Part shown: positions 38,227-46,969 of the stretch, piece by piece
Layout of the letters: every line of letters begins with the position of its first letter
Numbering within the stretch: position 1 is the stretch's first letter
NCBI GenBank assembly: GCA_902587165.1
Contig: CACIKF010000007.1
Span: forward strand, 24,562-88,561
Length of the DNA: 64,000 nt
Origin: Puniceicoccaceae bacterium
GTDB taxonomy: Bacteria > Verrucomicrobiota > Verrucomicrobiia > Opitutales > Coraliomargaritaceae
Reading direction: 5' to 3'
The notes under the pieces: generated by a model
Databases searched by the model: none
What the model saw: the letters and a program-made list of their open reading frames with translations, nothing else
What the model was told of the DNA's origin: nothing
Program-made: the position numbers and the translations under genes

Positions 38227-39099
38227 ATGCGACTTAAAGTTTACCACCGTACTGAATATGCATACGCGAATGCTGTCATTAATAATAGTAATGAAGTCCG
38301 CTTAAGCCCGAAGCTGACTCCATACCAAGAGGTCGAAACGAACTTCATTAGTGTTCTCCCAGCAACACGCCTGACTCGTTACACAGATCTGAATTTCAAT
38401 CGGGTTCATCGCTTTAACATCCCTCAGCCGCACCAGCAACTGACCATTGATAGTCGTTTCACGGTAAAGACCAAAAAGCCATTTGAAATTGATTCACTGC
38501 CCTATGGCTATGCACACATTGAGGTAAAAAAATGCTCCCAACACGATACCTGCCACACCTATCTACAAGACAGCTCTTTTGTCGAAAAGACCCCGCATAT
38601 CTGGCGTGAGGCATTAGACATACAAGCCAACTCCACTGATGTATTCCAAACGTGCTCCGCGCTCATGGACTTTATCTACTCAGACTTCACCTATGCTTCA
38701 GGAGCCACCCAAGTCACAACACGTGCTAGCGAAGTGATTAAGGGTCGTATCGGTGTCTGTCAGGATTTTGCTCATGCAATGACCGCCTATTGCCGTAGCC
38801 TAGGAATACCTGCCCGTTACGTTAGCGGCTATTTTTTTGATTCTACCCGCAATCAGAACTTACGAGGATCTGAAGCTTCGCATGCATGGGTTGAAGTTTA
38901 TTTGGGACCGCATGGTTGGGTCGGATTGGACCCTACCAACCGTAAAGTAGTCGACGACACTTACGTCGTGCTCGCATATGGGAGAGACTACCGAGATGTT
39001 GCGCCTGTTATAGGCTCCTATTTTGGTGGAGGTGGCAGCCAATTAACCATTCGCGTGAAAGTTGAGTCCTTAGAAACAAATACTGCCGGCGTATCCTAG
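38227..39099 (+). CDS. Transglutaminase-like cysteine peptidase/ligase domain protein
   Basis: A 290-residue soluble protein. An N-terminal bacterial transglutaminase beta domain (L-K-V-Y-H-R-T-E-Y-A-Y) precedes the catalytic core: G-V-C-Q-D-F-A-H (Cys178), S-H-A-W-V-E-V (His219) and L-D-P-T-N (Asp235), a complete triad. Such proteins cleave or transfer peptides or amides. It begins 8 bases after the alpha-E gene and ends the operon. The HslV-like Anbu peptidase often found with these genes is not present here. Confidence 0.94.
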   Translation: MRLKVYHRTEYAYANAVINNSNEVRLSPKLTPYQEVETNFISVLPATRLTRYTDLNFNRVHRFNIPQPHQQLTIDSRFTVKTKKPFEIDSLPYGYAHIEVKKCSQHDTCHTYLQDSSFVEKTPHIWREALDIQANSTDVFQTCSALMDFIYSDFTYASGATQVTTRASEVIKGRIGVCQDFAHAMTAYCRSLGIPARYVSGYFFDSTRNQNLRGSEASHAWVEVYLGPHGWVGLDPTNRKVVDDTYVVLAYGRDYRDVAPVIGSYFGGGGSQLTIRVKVESLETNTAGVS

Positions 39100-39229
39100 A
39101 TACGACCTGAATAGCCAGATCACCCGCTATAAAACGCTTGTTAGCCTAGTATTCCAAGTTGTAGCGACCGCTACCCAGGGCACTCATCCTAAATATGGCA
39201 AAATAGTGGTTATGAGTTTACGGCACAAT

Positions 39230-39883
39230 TCAAGCCTCCTCTAAACTATCGACTAGCTTTTGTGTATAGCATCTTAGAGCGGACTCAGGGTCGATTCCCT
39301 TGGCGCGACAGGCCGCGGCGATCTCGAAGAGCTGTTTGCCAAGAGTCGCCTCGTCTAGAGTGTCCGACAGCGTTTTAATAGCCGTCTGATCGATGACCGC
39401 CTCAACGGGTAATGCCAGCTTTTGGATCTGTTTATAAACATCCTTGGCAAACATGAGTGCGGGCAGCTGCCTGGGTAAATCCTTGAATATACCTGATTGT
39501 GCAGGACCGCGCTTCTGCTCGGCTGATTTAATCTGATCCCATTGTGTGAGAACGGCTTCCGAGGTATTGAGGCTATCCTCCCCGAAGACATGAGGATGGC
39601 GACGTATCAATTTCTCATTGACCACATGGCAGACGCTCTCGAAGTCAAAATGCCCCGCCTCATGGGCCATTTGAGCGTGCATGACCACTTGCAGGAGGAC
39701 ATCGCCTAGCTCCTCTTGCATATGATCTAGGTCGAGGCGGTCAATCGTCTGTAATAGCTCGCAACACTCGTCGACAAGACACTCGGCGATGGATTGATGG
39801 TCTTGCTCAATGTCCCACGGGCAGCCAGTATTTGGATCACGTAGGGCGGCAACAGTTTTAATTAAATCTTCAGTAGCACTCAT
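39230..39883 (-). CDS. mazG: Nucleoside triphosphate pyrophosphohydrolase MazG
   Basis: A 217-residue protein that hydrolyses NTPs to NMP and pyrophosphate. The first domain has L-R-D-P-N-T-G-C-P-W-D, E-C-C-E-L-L-Q-T-I and E-L-G-D-V-L-L-Q-V-V-M-H with the E-E...E-x-x-D metal cluster. The C-terminal part is shorter than in E. coli MazG (263 residues), with the second domain partly degenerate (I-K-T-L-S-D-T-L-D-E-A). Convergent with the transglutaminase gene and first downstream of the ArsC/Spx-like gene. Confidence 0.93.
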   Translation of the reverse strand: MSATEDLIKTVAALRDPNTGCPWDIEQDHQSIAECLVDECCELLQTIDRLDLDHMQEELGDVLLQVVMHAQMAHEAGHFDFESVCHVVNEKLIRRHPHVFGEDSLNTSEAVLTQWDQIKSAEQKRGPAQSGIFKDLPRQLPALMFAKDVYKQIQKLALPVEAVIDQTAIKTLSDTLDEATLGKQLFEIAAACRAKGIDPESALRCYTQKLVDSLEEA

Positions 39884-39905
39884 AGAAATATTCAGAATTG
39901 AGGCT

Positions 39906-40256
39906 TCAAGTCAGTGCGTCCAACCAGAGATCTTCCTTGAAACCGACTAGCCCAAAAGAATCACCCAATAGAAACGGACGCTTGACTAGATTACCACGGC
40001 TACTCAGTAAATTAAGTGCCTCGGCTTGAGACATTTTTGGGAGCTTTAACTTCATGTCTAGCTCACGGTAATCCCCACCAGCGGTGTTGAAAAGTTTACG
40101 CAAATCGCCTTCTTGGAAATCAAGCATTTGCTTAAGTTCATTAACGGATGGAGGCGAATCACGGATGGGTCGTTCATCGTAGGAGATGCCTTGTGTGTCG
40201 AGCCACTTAGTCGCCTTTTTACAGCTTCCACAATTTTTATAGGTATAGATCTTCAT
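39906..40256 (-). CDS. ArsC/Spx-family (YffB-like) protein
   Basis: A 116-residue thioredoxin-fold protein with Y-T-Y-K-N-C-G-S-C-K-K-A near the start (C-x-x-C), L-R-K-L-F-N-T-A-G and the C-terminal V-K-R-P-F-L-L-G, the ArsC/Spx/MgsR layout. Whether it reduces arsenate or interacts with RNA polymerase cannot be told. The frame is open to a GTG at 40283 that overlaps the upstream stop, but the ATG at 40256 gives the family's normal start. It sits between a GreA-like gene and mazG. Confidence 0.88.
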   Translation of the reverse strand: MKIYTYKNCGSCKKATKWLDTQGISYDERPIRDSPPSVNELKQMLDFQEGDLRKLFNTAGGDYRELDMKLKLPKMSQAEALNLLSSRGNLVKRPFLLGDSFGLVGFKEDLWLDALT

Positions 40257-40279
40257 ACTGCCAAGAGATGGATGCAGAA

Positions 40280-40753
40280 TCACTCGACCGTCAAGACCTG
40301 CCCGAGTGACGAGTTGGGTAATTTGAAAGAATCGCCCGCTTTAAGTCCTAACAAGCGCCCCGCCAAAGGTGATTGCGCCGTAATCACTGTGACTTCAAGC
40401 CCATCCATAGAAACTGTCTGTCCACCCGCGGAGCATGCAAAGAAGAACCATTCGATTCCCTCTCCAAAGTCACAACTAAAAAGTGCTCCAAGAGAGACTT
40501 GTTGATTTGGCTTGAGCAAATTCTCGCGCTCCGATTGCAGCTCTTCGACAGCGTCTGCCCATTGTCGAGCCTGTGTGGCCTGTCCTGCAGCTAGGTAAGA
40601 GGCTTCCAATCCCTGTGTATCCCACTGCGACTCGGCGCGCGATTCTTCGTTGGTGGCATACTCCGCGGCATCATTAGAAGCATTGACGGCATGCAGGAGT
40701 TCCTCACGAAGGGTCGCTAATAGACACTGAAAAAAATGAGACTTATCCATCAA
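40280..40753 (-). CDS. GreA/GreB-related transcription elongation factor-like protein
   Basis: A 157-residue protein. The N-terminal half is an antiparallel coiled-coil type helix pair with E-Y-A-T-N-E-E-S-R-A-E-S-Q-W-D-T-Q-G-L-E-A-S-Y, and the C-terminal half is a GreA-type FKBP-like domain ending T-A-Q-S-P-L-A-G-R-L-L-G-L-K-A-G-D. It resembles the short GreA/B-like proteins that rescue or regulate RNA polymerase. The acidic residues at the coiled-coil tip of true GreA are not obvious. Confidence 0.82.
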   Translation of the reverse strand: MMDKSHFFQCLLATLREELLHAVNASNDAAEYATNEESRAESQWDTQGLEASYLAAGQATQARQWADAVEELQSERENLLKPNQQVSLGALFSCDFGEGIEWFFFACSAGGQTVSMDGLEVTVITAQSPLAGRLLGLKAGDSFKLPNSSLGQVLTVE

Positions 40754-40806
40754 TCAACCGTAAAAGTTTAGAATAGGACGCTGCTGACAAATAAAATCGA
40801 CCAAAA

Positions 40807-40829
40807 AAACCCGCTACTAGAGCGGGTTT
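40807..40829 (-). terminator. Rho-independent terminator after rpmG
   Basis: AAACCCGCT / AGCGGGTTT, a perfect 9-bp stem with a 5-base loop. Read on the minus strand it ends in a T-run (the A residues at 40803-40809). It lies 31 bases after the rpmG stop and separates that gene from the GreA-like gene. Confidence 0.88.
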
Positions 40830-40859
40830 GATGACAATGACATCCAATAATGGACCTAA

Positions 40860-41030
40860 TTAACCCTTGATCTCACGGTGGAGCGTATGGCGACGAAGGA
40901 ATTTATTATATTTCTTCTTCTCGACGCGGTCAGGTTGTTGCTTCTTGTCACGTGTGGACATGTAGCGGGAAACAGGTTTACCCTCAGCACGGGCTTCGGT
41001 GCATTCTAAAATTATGTGCTCTCTAGGCAT
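40860..41030 (-). CDS. rpmG: 50S ribosomal protein L33, zinc-free form
   Basis: A 56-residue protein: [29 protein letters not shown] and H-T-L-H-R-E-I-K-G. Alignment to L33 is clear. The usual two C-x-x-C pairs are reduced to a single Cys (Cys10), so it is the form that does not bind zinc. It follows uxs on the minus strand, 100 bases away, and has its own terminator. Confidence 0.94.
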   Translation of the reverse strand: MPREHIILECTEARAEGKPVSRYMSTRDKKQQPDRVEKKKYNKFLRRHTLHREIKG

Positions 41031-41130
41031 GACTAAAATTGGTTGATAGTTTAAAAAAAGTAGCGGAAGTTAGGAGCTTACTAAGATGAAGCAACCCTTT
41101 TCTCTAGCTATTTGAGGGTAATCAAAGGGG

Positions 41131-42066
41131 CTAGCTCGCAGCTAAGAATTTGTCGAAATATGCGATTGTCGGTTTGAGACCCTCGTCCAGTGAATACTTT
41201 GGTTCCCAATCGAGGACTTGTCTAGCTTGCGTAATGTCTGGCTGACGCTGCTTGGGGTCGTCAGAGGGCAGAGTTTGGTGGATAATCTTAGACTGGCTGC
41301 CGGTCAGCTTAATGACTTTTTCGGCAAGTTCTAAAATGGTGAACTCACTAGGATTACCGATATTCATGGGTCCTATAGTTTCGTCTTGGTTCATCATACG
41401 GATAAAGCCCTCGATCAAATCATCACAGTAACAGAAAGACCGTGTTTGCTCACCTTCTCCGTAGACAGTGATATCATGACCTTGAAGAGCTTGCACGATA
41501 AAGTTAGAGACCACGCGGCCGTCGTCAGGGCACATATTAGGACCGTAAGTGTTAAAAATGCGGGCAATACGGACATCGACACCGTTCTGCCTGCGGTAGT
41601 CCATAAAGAGCGTCTCCGCGCAGCGCTTACCCTCGTCATAACAAGAACGGATACCAATCGGGTTCACGTTGCCCCAGTAGGCCTCAGGCTGAGGGTGGAC
41701 GGAAGGATCGCCATACACTTCTGAGGTCGAAGCCTGAAAAACACGAGCATTGACTCGCTTGGCTAGCCCTAGGCAATTAATCGCTCCCATGACCGAAGTC
41801 TTGATCGTCTTAATTGCATTATACTGATAATGCACTGGAGACGCGGGACAGGCCAGATTATAGATCTGATCGCACTCCACCTTGAACGGATCAGTCACAT
41901 CGTGGCGCATCATCTCAAAATTTGAATTTTCTACTAGGTCCAGTATATTACGCTTTCGCCCAGTGAAGAAGTTATCCATACAAATGACTTCGTGGCCTTC
42001 TTTGAGAAGACGCTTTGAAAGGTGGCTGCCGAGGAATCCGGCACCGCCGGTGATGAGGATACGCAT
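41131..42066 (-). CDS. uxs: UDP-glucuronate decarboxylase (UXS-type)
   Basis: A 311-residue extended short-chain dehydrogenase. N-terminal G-G-A-G-F-L-G-S-H binds NAD, T-S-E-V-Y-G and S-C-Y-D-E-G-K provide the Thr/Ser-Tyr-Lys catalytic set, and the S-C-Y-D-E-G-K-R form plus [10 protein letters not shown] fit UDP-xylose synthase. It makes UDP-xylose from UDP-glucuronate for surface glycans. No glycosyltransferases are nearby. Confidence 0.93.
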   Translation of the reverse strand: MRILITGGAGFLGSHLSKRLLKEGHEVICMDNFFTGRKRNILDLVENSNFEMMRHDVTDPFKVECDQIYNLACPASPVHYQYNAIKTIKTSVMGAINCLGLAKRVNARVFQASTSEVYGDPSVHPQPEAYWGNVNPIGIRSCYDEGKRCAETLFMDYRRQNGVDVRIARIFNTYGPNMCPDDGRVVSNFIVQALQGHDITVYGEGEQTRSFCYCDDLIEGFIRMMNQDETIGPMNIGNPSEFTILELAEKVIKLTGSQSKIIHQTLPSDDPKQRQPDITQARQVLDWEPKYSLDEGLKPTIAYFDKFLAAS

Positions 42067-42252
42067 ACAGTCAAAACAGGTTGTGATTTACAAGATGACA
42101 ACGATAATATCCGAATTTTTAAACATGAAAACTAAAATTACTTATCCACCGAGCTATCACCAAGCTACCCTATTATATGTCCAATTACTATTACTCGCGC
42201 AAAAGGAGCGAGCTAGTAAGACGCTGAGTCCACGCCCTACCACTTTAAAGTA

Positions 42253-44607
42253 ATGGAGCTCGATGTAAGCCAACGCAGCGTACGCCTGAGCGTGGGTGAG
42301 CTGGCTACTTTCCGGAACCGACCAAGCCCAAGCAGTCACGGTATTAACCCCTGGCGGGCAACAGTTGGGCAACAATGGCACAAGAACACCGAAAACCTAG
42401 TCAAAGCCGAACAGCCTGGAGCGAGTTTCGAAGTCAATGTGAGTGTCGATTGGCTACACAGCGACTGGCTCTTTCAACTCAATGGACGCATTGATCAACT
42501 CTTACCGACCAAGGAAGGCGCTCTAGTCCGTGAGGTCAAAACTACACGCAGCCCCCTGCCCACGCCTGACGAAACCCTGCTTGCGGACTACCCCGCCTAT
42601 TTTGCCCAAGCGGCGAGCTATCGAGCAATGCTCGAAGCGCTCCCCGAGTATACCGGTCAGTTAATCACCGCGGAAGTCCAGTTCATCAACATTGAAAACG
42701 GTGCACTTCAATCTGTATCGCTAGACTCGTCGGAGAATATAATCTTTGAACGGCAACTCAATCGACTAATCCCATTCTTAGATGAGCGCCTTGGAAGCCT
42801 AAACCGCTTGCGTGAGGCTCAGATTAAGCCTGCGTTTCATACCCTACGAGTCGGGCAAACCGAGCTTTTCCAAACACTACAAAATGCTGCACTCCAATCG
42901 CGACATGTTCTCGCGCAGGCACCCACTGGCTTTGGTAAAACTGGAATCGTCCTAGAACATGCGCTGAAACACATGCAAAACGGTCTTTACGAGCGTTGTA
43001 TTTATCTAAGCAGTAAATCGACTGGTCAGCTTGAGACGATCCGTCAACTCAAGCAAATGATTGGCCACGACCTACGCTACGTCCAGATGCGAAATCGAAA
43101 TGAGCATCGAATTGACAGCGAACGCCATACTTGCACAGGTGATACGCGCTGTGATGATGAGCTCGGCCAAAACTGGCGAGAGGCCGACATTCGAGCGTCC
43201 GAACTATTTGAGAATGGTACCATAGAATTATCCCGTGCCCAAGAAATTGGTGCAAACACAGGCATCTGCCCCTACGCACTGACAAAAGCATGCTTACCTT
43301 TTTCCGAGATATGGATCGGCGACAGTAATTACGTCTTTTCCCCCGATAGCAGAGCCGTCTTCATGGAAGCTCAGGGCTTCGAACCAGGGCGCACCTTGTT
43401 AATCGTCGACGAAGCCCATAATTTGCCAGACCGCACCGCAGACAGTCTGAGCTTAGAACTCGCTAGTGCCGACCTGCTCTTTGCGATCGAAGAATTACGT
43501 GCTCACGGAGCTCCTCGCCGGCTACTCGGCCCTGCAACAGAGCTCTGTCGCTGGATTGACAGTCTCAGCCCGAAACTAGCCCTGACTGGCAACAACTACT
43601 ATACTGGCCAAGACCTTTGTGAAGATTTTTCTGAACAGTTAAAACGATCCGCCTTTGATTATGATGCCACAGCTCCATTCGCCATCAAACTTATTAGGAG
43701 TATCCCTAAACTAAGCGAAACGCTTTCACTGCACTCACAACAATATCTGCATTGGGTGCCTCGGAACGGAGTCTTCGCCGCGACCTGCCTAGACGCTAGC
43801 GAATGGATAGCTGAGTGTCTGAAGCTCTTTGGTGGCAGTATAATGATGTCGGCTACTCTGTCGCCCTTTAAAAGCTATCGAGAAAGTTGCGGGTTGGATA
43901 AAGAATCCGTCACCATCGCCCAAGCCCAGACGCCTTGGCGAGACGATGCCTACGATGTGGCCATTGATTGTCGTATCGACACACGCCTCAGCAAGCGAGA
44001 AAGCCACTACGAGACCACCGCGCTGACCATCGTCGAACTCATTCAGCATAATGCGGGCGAAGCAATTGCCGTATTTTTCGCATCCTATCTCTACGCAGAA
44101 AACATACAGGCCTATATTGAAGCGTTCGCTCCCGAGCTACGAATAAAGCGACAACCACGTGGTGTGGATCTTGCCGAGCAGTCTACATTCATCAATGAAG
44201 GACTACTCATAGCCGACGCCCTTTTTCTAATTCTCGGTAGTAGTTATGCAGAGGGGATTGATCAACTTGGCGGACGCGTCGAGCAGATCATGGTCGTAGG
44301 CCCCGCGCTTCCTGAGGTTAACCTTTTACAAAAAAAGAAAATGGAAGACCATCCCAGCCTTTCGCAAGACGAAGCCTTTCGAGATATCTACATTCGCCCA
44401 GCTATGCGGCGTATCCACCAAGCACTTGGACGTATTGTCCGTGCACCCGGCCATACCGCGCGAGTCCTACTTCATTGTAAGCGTTTTGCCGAAGATGCCT
44501 ACCAGAGCGAACTCGCCCCTGAATATCAAAGTGATTGCCAACTACTCAGGGATGAGGACTTTTTCCGTTGGCTAAATTCAAGCAGATCAAGTAGTCAGAT
44601 CATGTAA
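42253..44607 (+). CDS. RecB-type nuclease domain fused to XPD/DinG-type helicase
   Basis: A 784-residue protein. Residues 1 to about 175 carry a PD-(D/E)xK nuclease: G-Q-Q-W-H (about residue 40), a mid Glu, G-R-I-D, V-R-E-V-K and A-Q-A-A-S-Y, the RecB/Cas4-like H-E-D-ExK-QxxxY order. Then an SF2 helicase: Walker A P-T-G-F-G-K-T (about 223-230), four Cys (about 294, 300, 339, 346) for an Fe-S cluster, V-D-E-A-H-N (about 386) and a C-terminal region with G-S-S-Y-A-E-G-I-D and Q-A-L-G-R-I-V-R. XPD/DinG helicases unwind DNA 5'-3'. The pair suggests end-processing in DNA repair. Confidence 0.88.
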   Translation: MELDVSQRSVRLSVGELATFRNRPSPSSHGINPWRATVGQQWHKNTENLVKAEQPGASFEVNVSVDWLHSDWLFQLNGRIDQLLPTKEGALVREVKTTRSPLPTPDETLLADYPAYFAQAASYRAMLEALPEYTGQLITAEVQFINIENGALQSVSLDSSENIIFERQLNRLIPFLDERLGSLNRLREAQIKPAFHTLRVGQTELFQTLQNAALQSRHVLAQAPTGFGKTGIVLEHALKHMQNGLYERCIYLSSKSTGQLETIRQLKQMIGHDLRYVQMRNRNEHRIDSERHTCTGDTRCDDELGQNWREADIRASELFENGTIELSRAQEIGANTGICPYALTKACLPFSEIWIGDSNYVFSPDSRAVFMEAQGFEPGRTLLIVDEAHNLPDRTADSLSLELASADLLFAIEELRAHGAPRRLLGPATELCRWIDSLSPKLALTGNNYYTGQDLCEDFSEQLKRSAFDYDATAPFAIKLIRSIPKLSETLSLHSQQYLHWVPRNGVFAATCLDASEWIAECLKLFGGSIMMSATLSPFKSYRESCGLDKESVTIAQAQTPWRDDAYDVAIDCRIDTRLSKRESHYETTALTIVELIQHNAGEAIAVFFASYLYAENIQAYIEAFAPELRIKRQPRGVDLAEQSTFINEGLLIADALFLILGSSYAEGIDQLGGRVEQIMVVGPALPEVNLLQKKKMEDHPSLSQDEAFRDIYIRPAMRRIHQALGRIVRAPGHTARVLLHCKRFAEDAYQSELAPEYQSDCQLLRDEDFFRWLNSSRSSSQIM

Positions 44608-44625
44608 ATTTTGAATAAGTGGCGA

Positions 44626-45018
44626 TCACCCGCCAGCTCGGACGGCTTGATAGCCTCTGAGCTTAAGTTCCGCACTTACGCGATCGCAGACATCGCCCTG
44701 TAATTCGACTACGCGACCTTTTAATGTACCACCACAGGCACATGTTTTCTTTAGTTCAAAGGTTATCGCCTGCAGAGTGTTCAAGGGAATATGTGAAGGG
44801 AAATCTTTTAGCGTGGTCACTGTTTTCCCGCCGCGACCCGCCTTTTCACGACGCACCGCGACACGGCCTTTAGACTTTTCCTTCACGGACTTCTGTTCAG
44901 GCAATGTAACTGGGGGTTTCATTTCGCCCTTAGGGAGTCCGGACCGATCTAGAGCAGTAAAGGGGTTCGCGCCCAATGCGTCATCACTAGCGGTCTTAAT
45001 TTTGTGTTTCTTACTCAT
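44626..45018 (-). CDS. SUI1/YciH translation factor-like protein
   Basis: A 130-residue protein with a basic, disordered N-terminus (K-E-K-S-K-G-R-V-A-V-R-R-E-K) and a SUI1/eIF1 domain: K-K-T-C-A-C-G-G-T-L-K-G, then V-E-L-Q-G-D-V-C-D-R and L-R-G-Y-Q-A-V-R-A-G-G. YciH is thought to influence start-codon fidelity or stress translation. Start is ATG 45018, which overlaps the upstream stop as ATGA; the earlier in-frame start lies inside the other gene. Confidence 0.92.
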   Translation of the reverse strand: MSKKHKIKTASDDALGANPFTALDRSGLPKGEMKPPVTLPEQKSVKEKSKGRVAVRREKAGRGGKTVTTLKDFPSHIPLNTLQAITFELKKTCACGGTLKGRVVELQGDVCDRVSAELKLRGYQAVRAGG

Positions 45019-45227
45019 ACATGGTGCGGGCTTGAGGGGTCCTCGATCCATGCAAGGGCCTTAGCATAGCTTCGCTTACTTAAATAGTGCTGTAGTCGTT
45101 CAGGCGCGTCTATGGACTTTGCCACCTCGTCTAACCTAGCCAAAACTTGCACCATTGTTTGAGTTGCTTCGATTGTTCGCTTGCCAGTGATACACTCTAA
45201 ATCACTTTTTAATTGCTCCATCGTCAT
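45015..45227 (-). CDS. Small hypothetical protein coupled to YciH-like gene
   Basis: A 70-residue soluble, mostly helical protein starting M-T-M-E-Q-L-K-S-D-L. It has one Cys and no recognised motif. Its stop overlaps the start of the SUI1 gene (ATGA), arguing that it is translated and linked to that factor. Function unknown. Confidence 0.65.
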   Translation of the reverse strand: MTMEQLKSDLECITGKRTIEATQTMVQVLARLDEVAKSIDAPERLQHYLSKRSYAKALAWIEDPSSPHHV

Positions 45228-45420
45228 AGCGATAAAGCAAAGACCTAAATGAAGAAGGGCAAGCGTGTTTAACAGGTTAAGCCTCCTGCAGCGCAGAAGC
45301 CGATGGCGTGAATGGAAACTAAGCAGCTAATGATGATTAAATAATCATATAGGAATTATAACGGCGCTCACTTGAACAAATTCAAAAAACGCGCTAATTA
45401 ATAATAATTACAATTTAGAC

Positions 45421-45972
45421 ATGATCCACCATTCTAAGATTAGCAACCGCTCAAACTTCATTCTAGCACTTTGGAGTCTACTTTTTACAAAGTGCTTCAC
45501 ATTAGAGTATTTAGTCCGTCACTACGAGGCACCGATCAATAGCATAAGTTACGTCTGGATACTCTCAATTACCATGGCGGGTGTCGCTACCCTTGTGTAT
45601 GCCAATATACAAACTGAAGTGCGCACTAAGCTTCTAAAGCACCCAAATTTCTTGGTAGTCCTCGCATTAGCATTATTAATAGTTATTTTAGTCGTAAAAA
45701 GCTTATTATCAGTAGGCGAAGTCTCTCACAGTCTTGCGCTGGCTGCGACAGTACTCTCCATCATTCAATTATTGATGCACGGGAAAGACCTAAAACCGCG
45801 TGCAATCGGAATCTCCATATGCTGGTTTGTTGCCGCCTTAGCTATCTTAAATACAACCCAGCCACAGGCCTTTCTTTTCTTCGCTATGAGTGTTTGCATT
45901 ATCTCATTTCTTCCTAGGTTTGCTCAGTTTGTATCGCTTCGCCGGGGCAAACTCGATAGCCAAGCCAGTTAA
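45421..45972 (+). CDS. Hypothetical multi-pass membrane protein
   Basis: A 183-residue protein with about five or six hydrophobic helices (around residues 12-28, 42-62, 76-94, 102-120, 127-144 and 148-166) and short charged loops. The composition is typical of an inner-membrane protein. I recognise no family. It stands alone: the YciH-like block reads the other way to its left, and the glycosylase gene starts about 80 bases after it. Confidence 0.65.
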   Translation: MIHHSKISNRSNFILALWSLLFTKCFTLEYLVRHYEAPINSISYVWILSITMAGVATLVYANIQTEVRTKLLKHPNFLVVLALALLIVILVVKSLLSVGEVSHSLALAATVLSIIQLLMHGKDLKPRAIGISICWFVAALAILNTTQPQAFLFFAMSVCIISFLPRFAQFVSLRRGKLDSQAS

Positions 45973-46051
45973 ATTATTTTTTTTGCTACAATTATAGAAA
46001 AGTTCTCAAAAGTGACTCGACGCGATCTAGCCCATCAACAACAGTTGTTTT

Positions 46052-46969
46052 ATGTCCATAGGCCTGGAAGCGATTGCAAACGAATTACAGCGATTACAAC
46101 GTGATGGTGTGAATCGTGTCTTCGTTGAAGACGATACAATGCGGTTACTCATGCCAGATAAAGACGTGCTTGCACGAAGTCGTTCGCCCAACGGAAAATC
46201 GACACCACCCACTCAAAACCGTAAATTGCTAGAGGAAGGCGAAGTCAGCTCTACGCAGCCCGTGAAAACTGTCACTAAAACCGTCTTGACTACCGGAGTG
46301 GCCCCATTTCCTAAGCCACCTAAGATCGAATTCCCCGAAGGCGACGCAGTAAGCCAGCTAGCTTGGCTGAAAGACCGCGTGCTCGCATGCGAAGTCTGCA
46401 AAAAACACCTTATCGATGACGGGAAAATCGTCTTCGGCAATGGATCACCTCAGGCCGACGTTCTCTTTTGCGGCGAAGCCCCTAATGCCGATGAAGCTCA
46501 CTCAGGCGAAGCTTCTGCTGGAAAGTCCGGTCAACTACTGAATAAAATCATCAGCGCTATGGGGCTCTCCAGCGAGAATGTCTTCACCACGAACATTATG
46601 AAGTGGCGTCCTGAGCACGATAAACCCTACGGCAAGCGTCCACCCACGCTCGAAGAAATGCGTTTCTGTCTACCCTACCTAAAAGCCCAGATCAAAATCA
46701 TCCAGCCAAGGGTCATCGTCGCTCTCGGTAACAGCACCGTGTCTGGCCTTCTCGGCCATGACCCAGCGCGTAAGATGAGTGCCGTCCGCGGCACTTGGGA
46801 TCAGTTCGAGAATATTCCCCTTATGATAAGCTTCCACCCATCGTACCTCGTCCGCAACGGCACCCTCAAGACCAAGCGCATGCTTTGGGAGGACATGCTC
46901 CAAGTCATGGAGAAATGCTCACTCGAAATCAGTGATCAACAGCGTGGATTCTTCCTTCCAAAATCCTAG
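46052..46969 (+). CDS. Uracil-DNA glycosylase family 4-like protein (degenerate Fe-S site)
   Basis: A 305-residue protein. After an N-terminal Ser/Pro/Lys-rich linker come C-E-V-C-K-K-H-L, V-L-F-C-G-E-A-P-N-A-D-E (motif 1), N-I-M-K-W, C-L-P-Y-L-K-A-Q and F-H-P-S-Y-L-V-R (motif 2, His-Pro-Ser). These match family 4 (Fe-S) UDGs. Of the four cluster cysteines, the third (usually in N-V-V-K-C-R) is Trp, leaving three. The usual P-F-V-G after motif 1 reads A-S-A-G. It removes uracil from DNA in intact members. Confidence 0.85.
   Translation: MSIGLEAIANELQRLQRDGVNRVFVEDDTMRLLMPDKDVLARSRSPNGKSTPPTQNRKLLEEGEVSSTQPVKTVTKTVLTTGVAPFPKPPKIEFPEGDAVSQLAWLKDRVLACEVCKKHLIDDGKIVFGNGSPQADVLFCGEAPNADEAHSGEASAGKSGQLLNKIISAMGLSSENVFTTNIMKWRPEHDKPYGKRPPTLEEMRFCLPYLKAQIKIIQPRVIVALGNSTVSGLLGHDPARKMSAVRGTWDQFENIPLMISFHPSYLVRNGTLKTKRMLWEDMLQVMEKCSLEISDQQRGFFLPKS

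Noticed and set aside
39161..39175. GTAGC/GCTAC hairpin between the transglutaminase and mazG genes
   Set aside because: Five-base stem and no T-run; not a convincing terminator.
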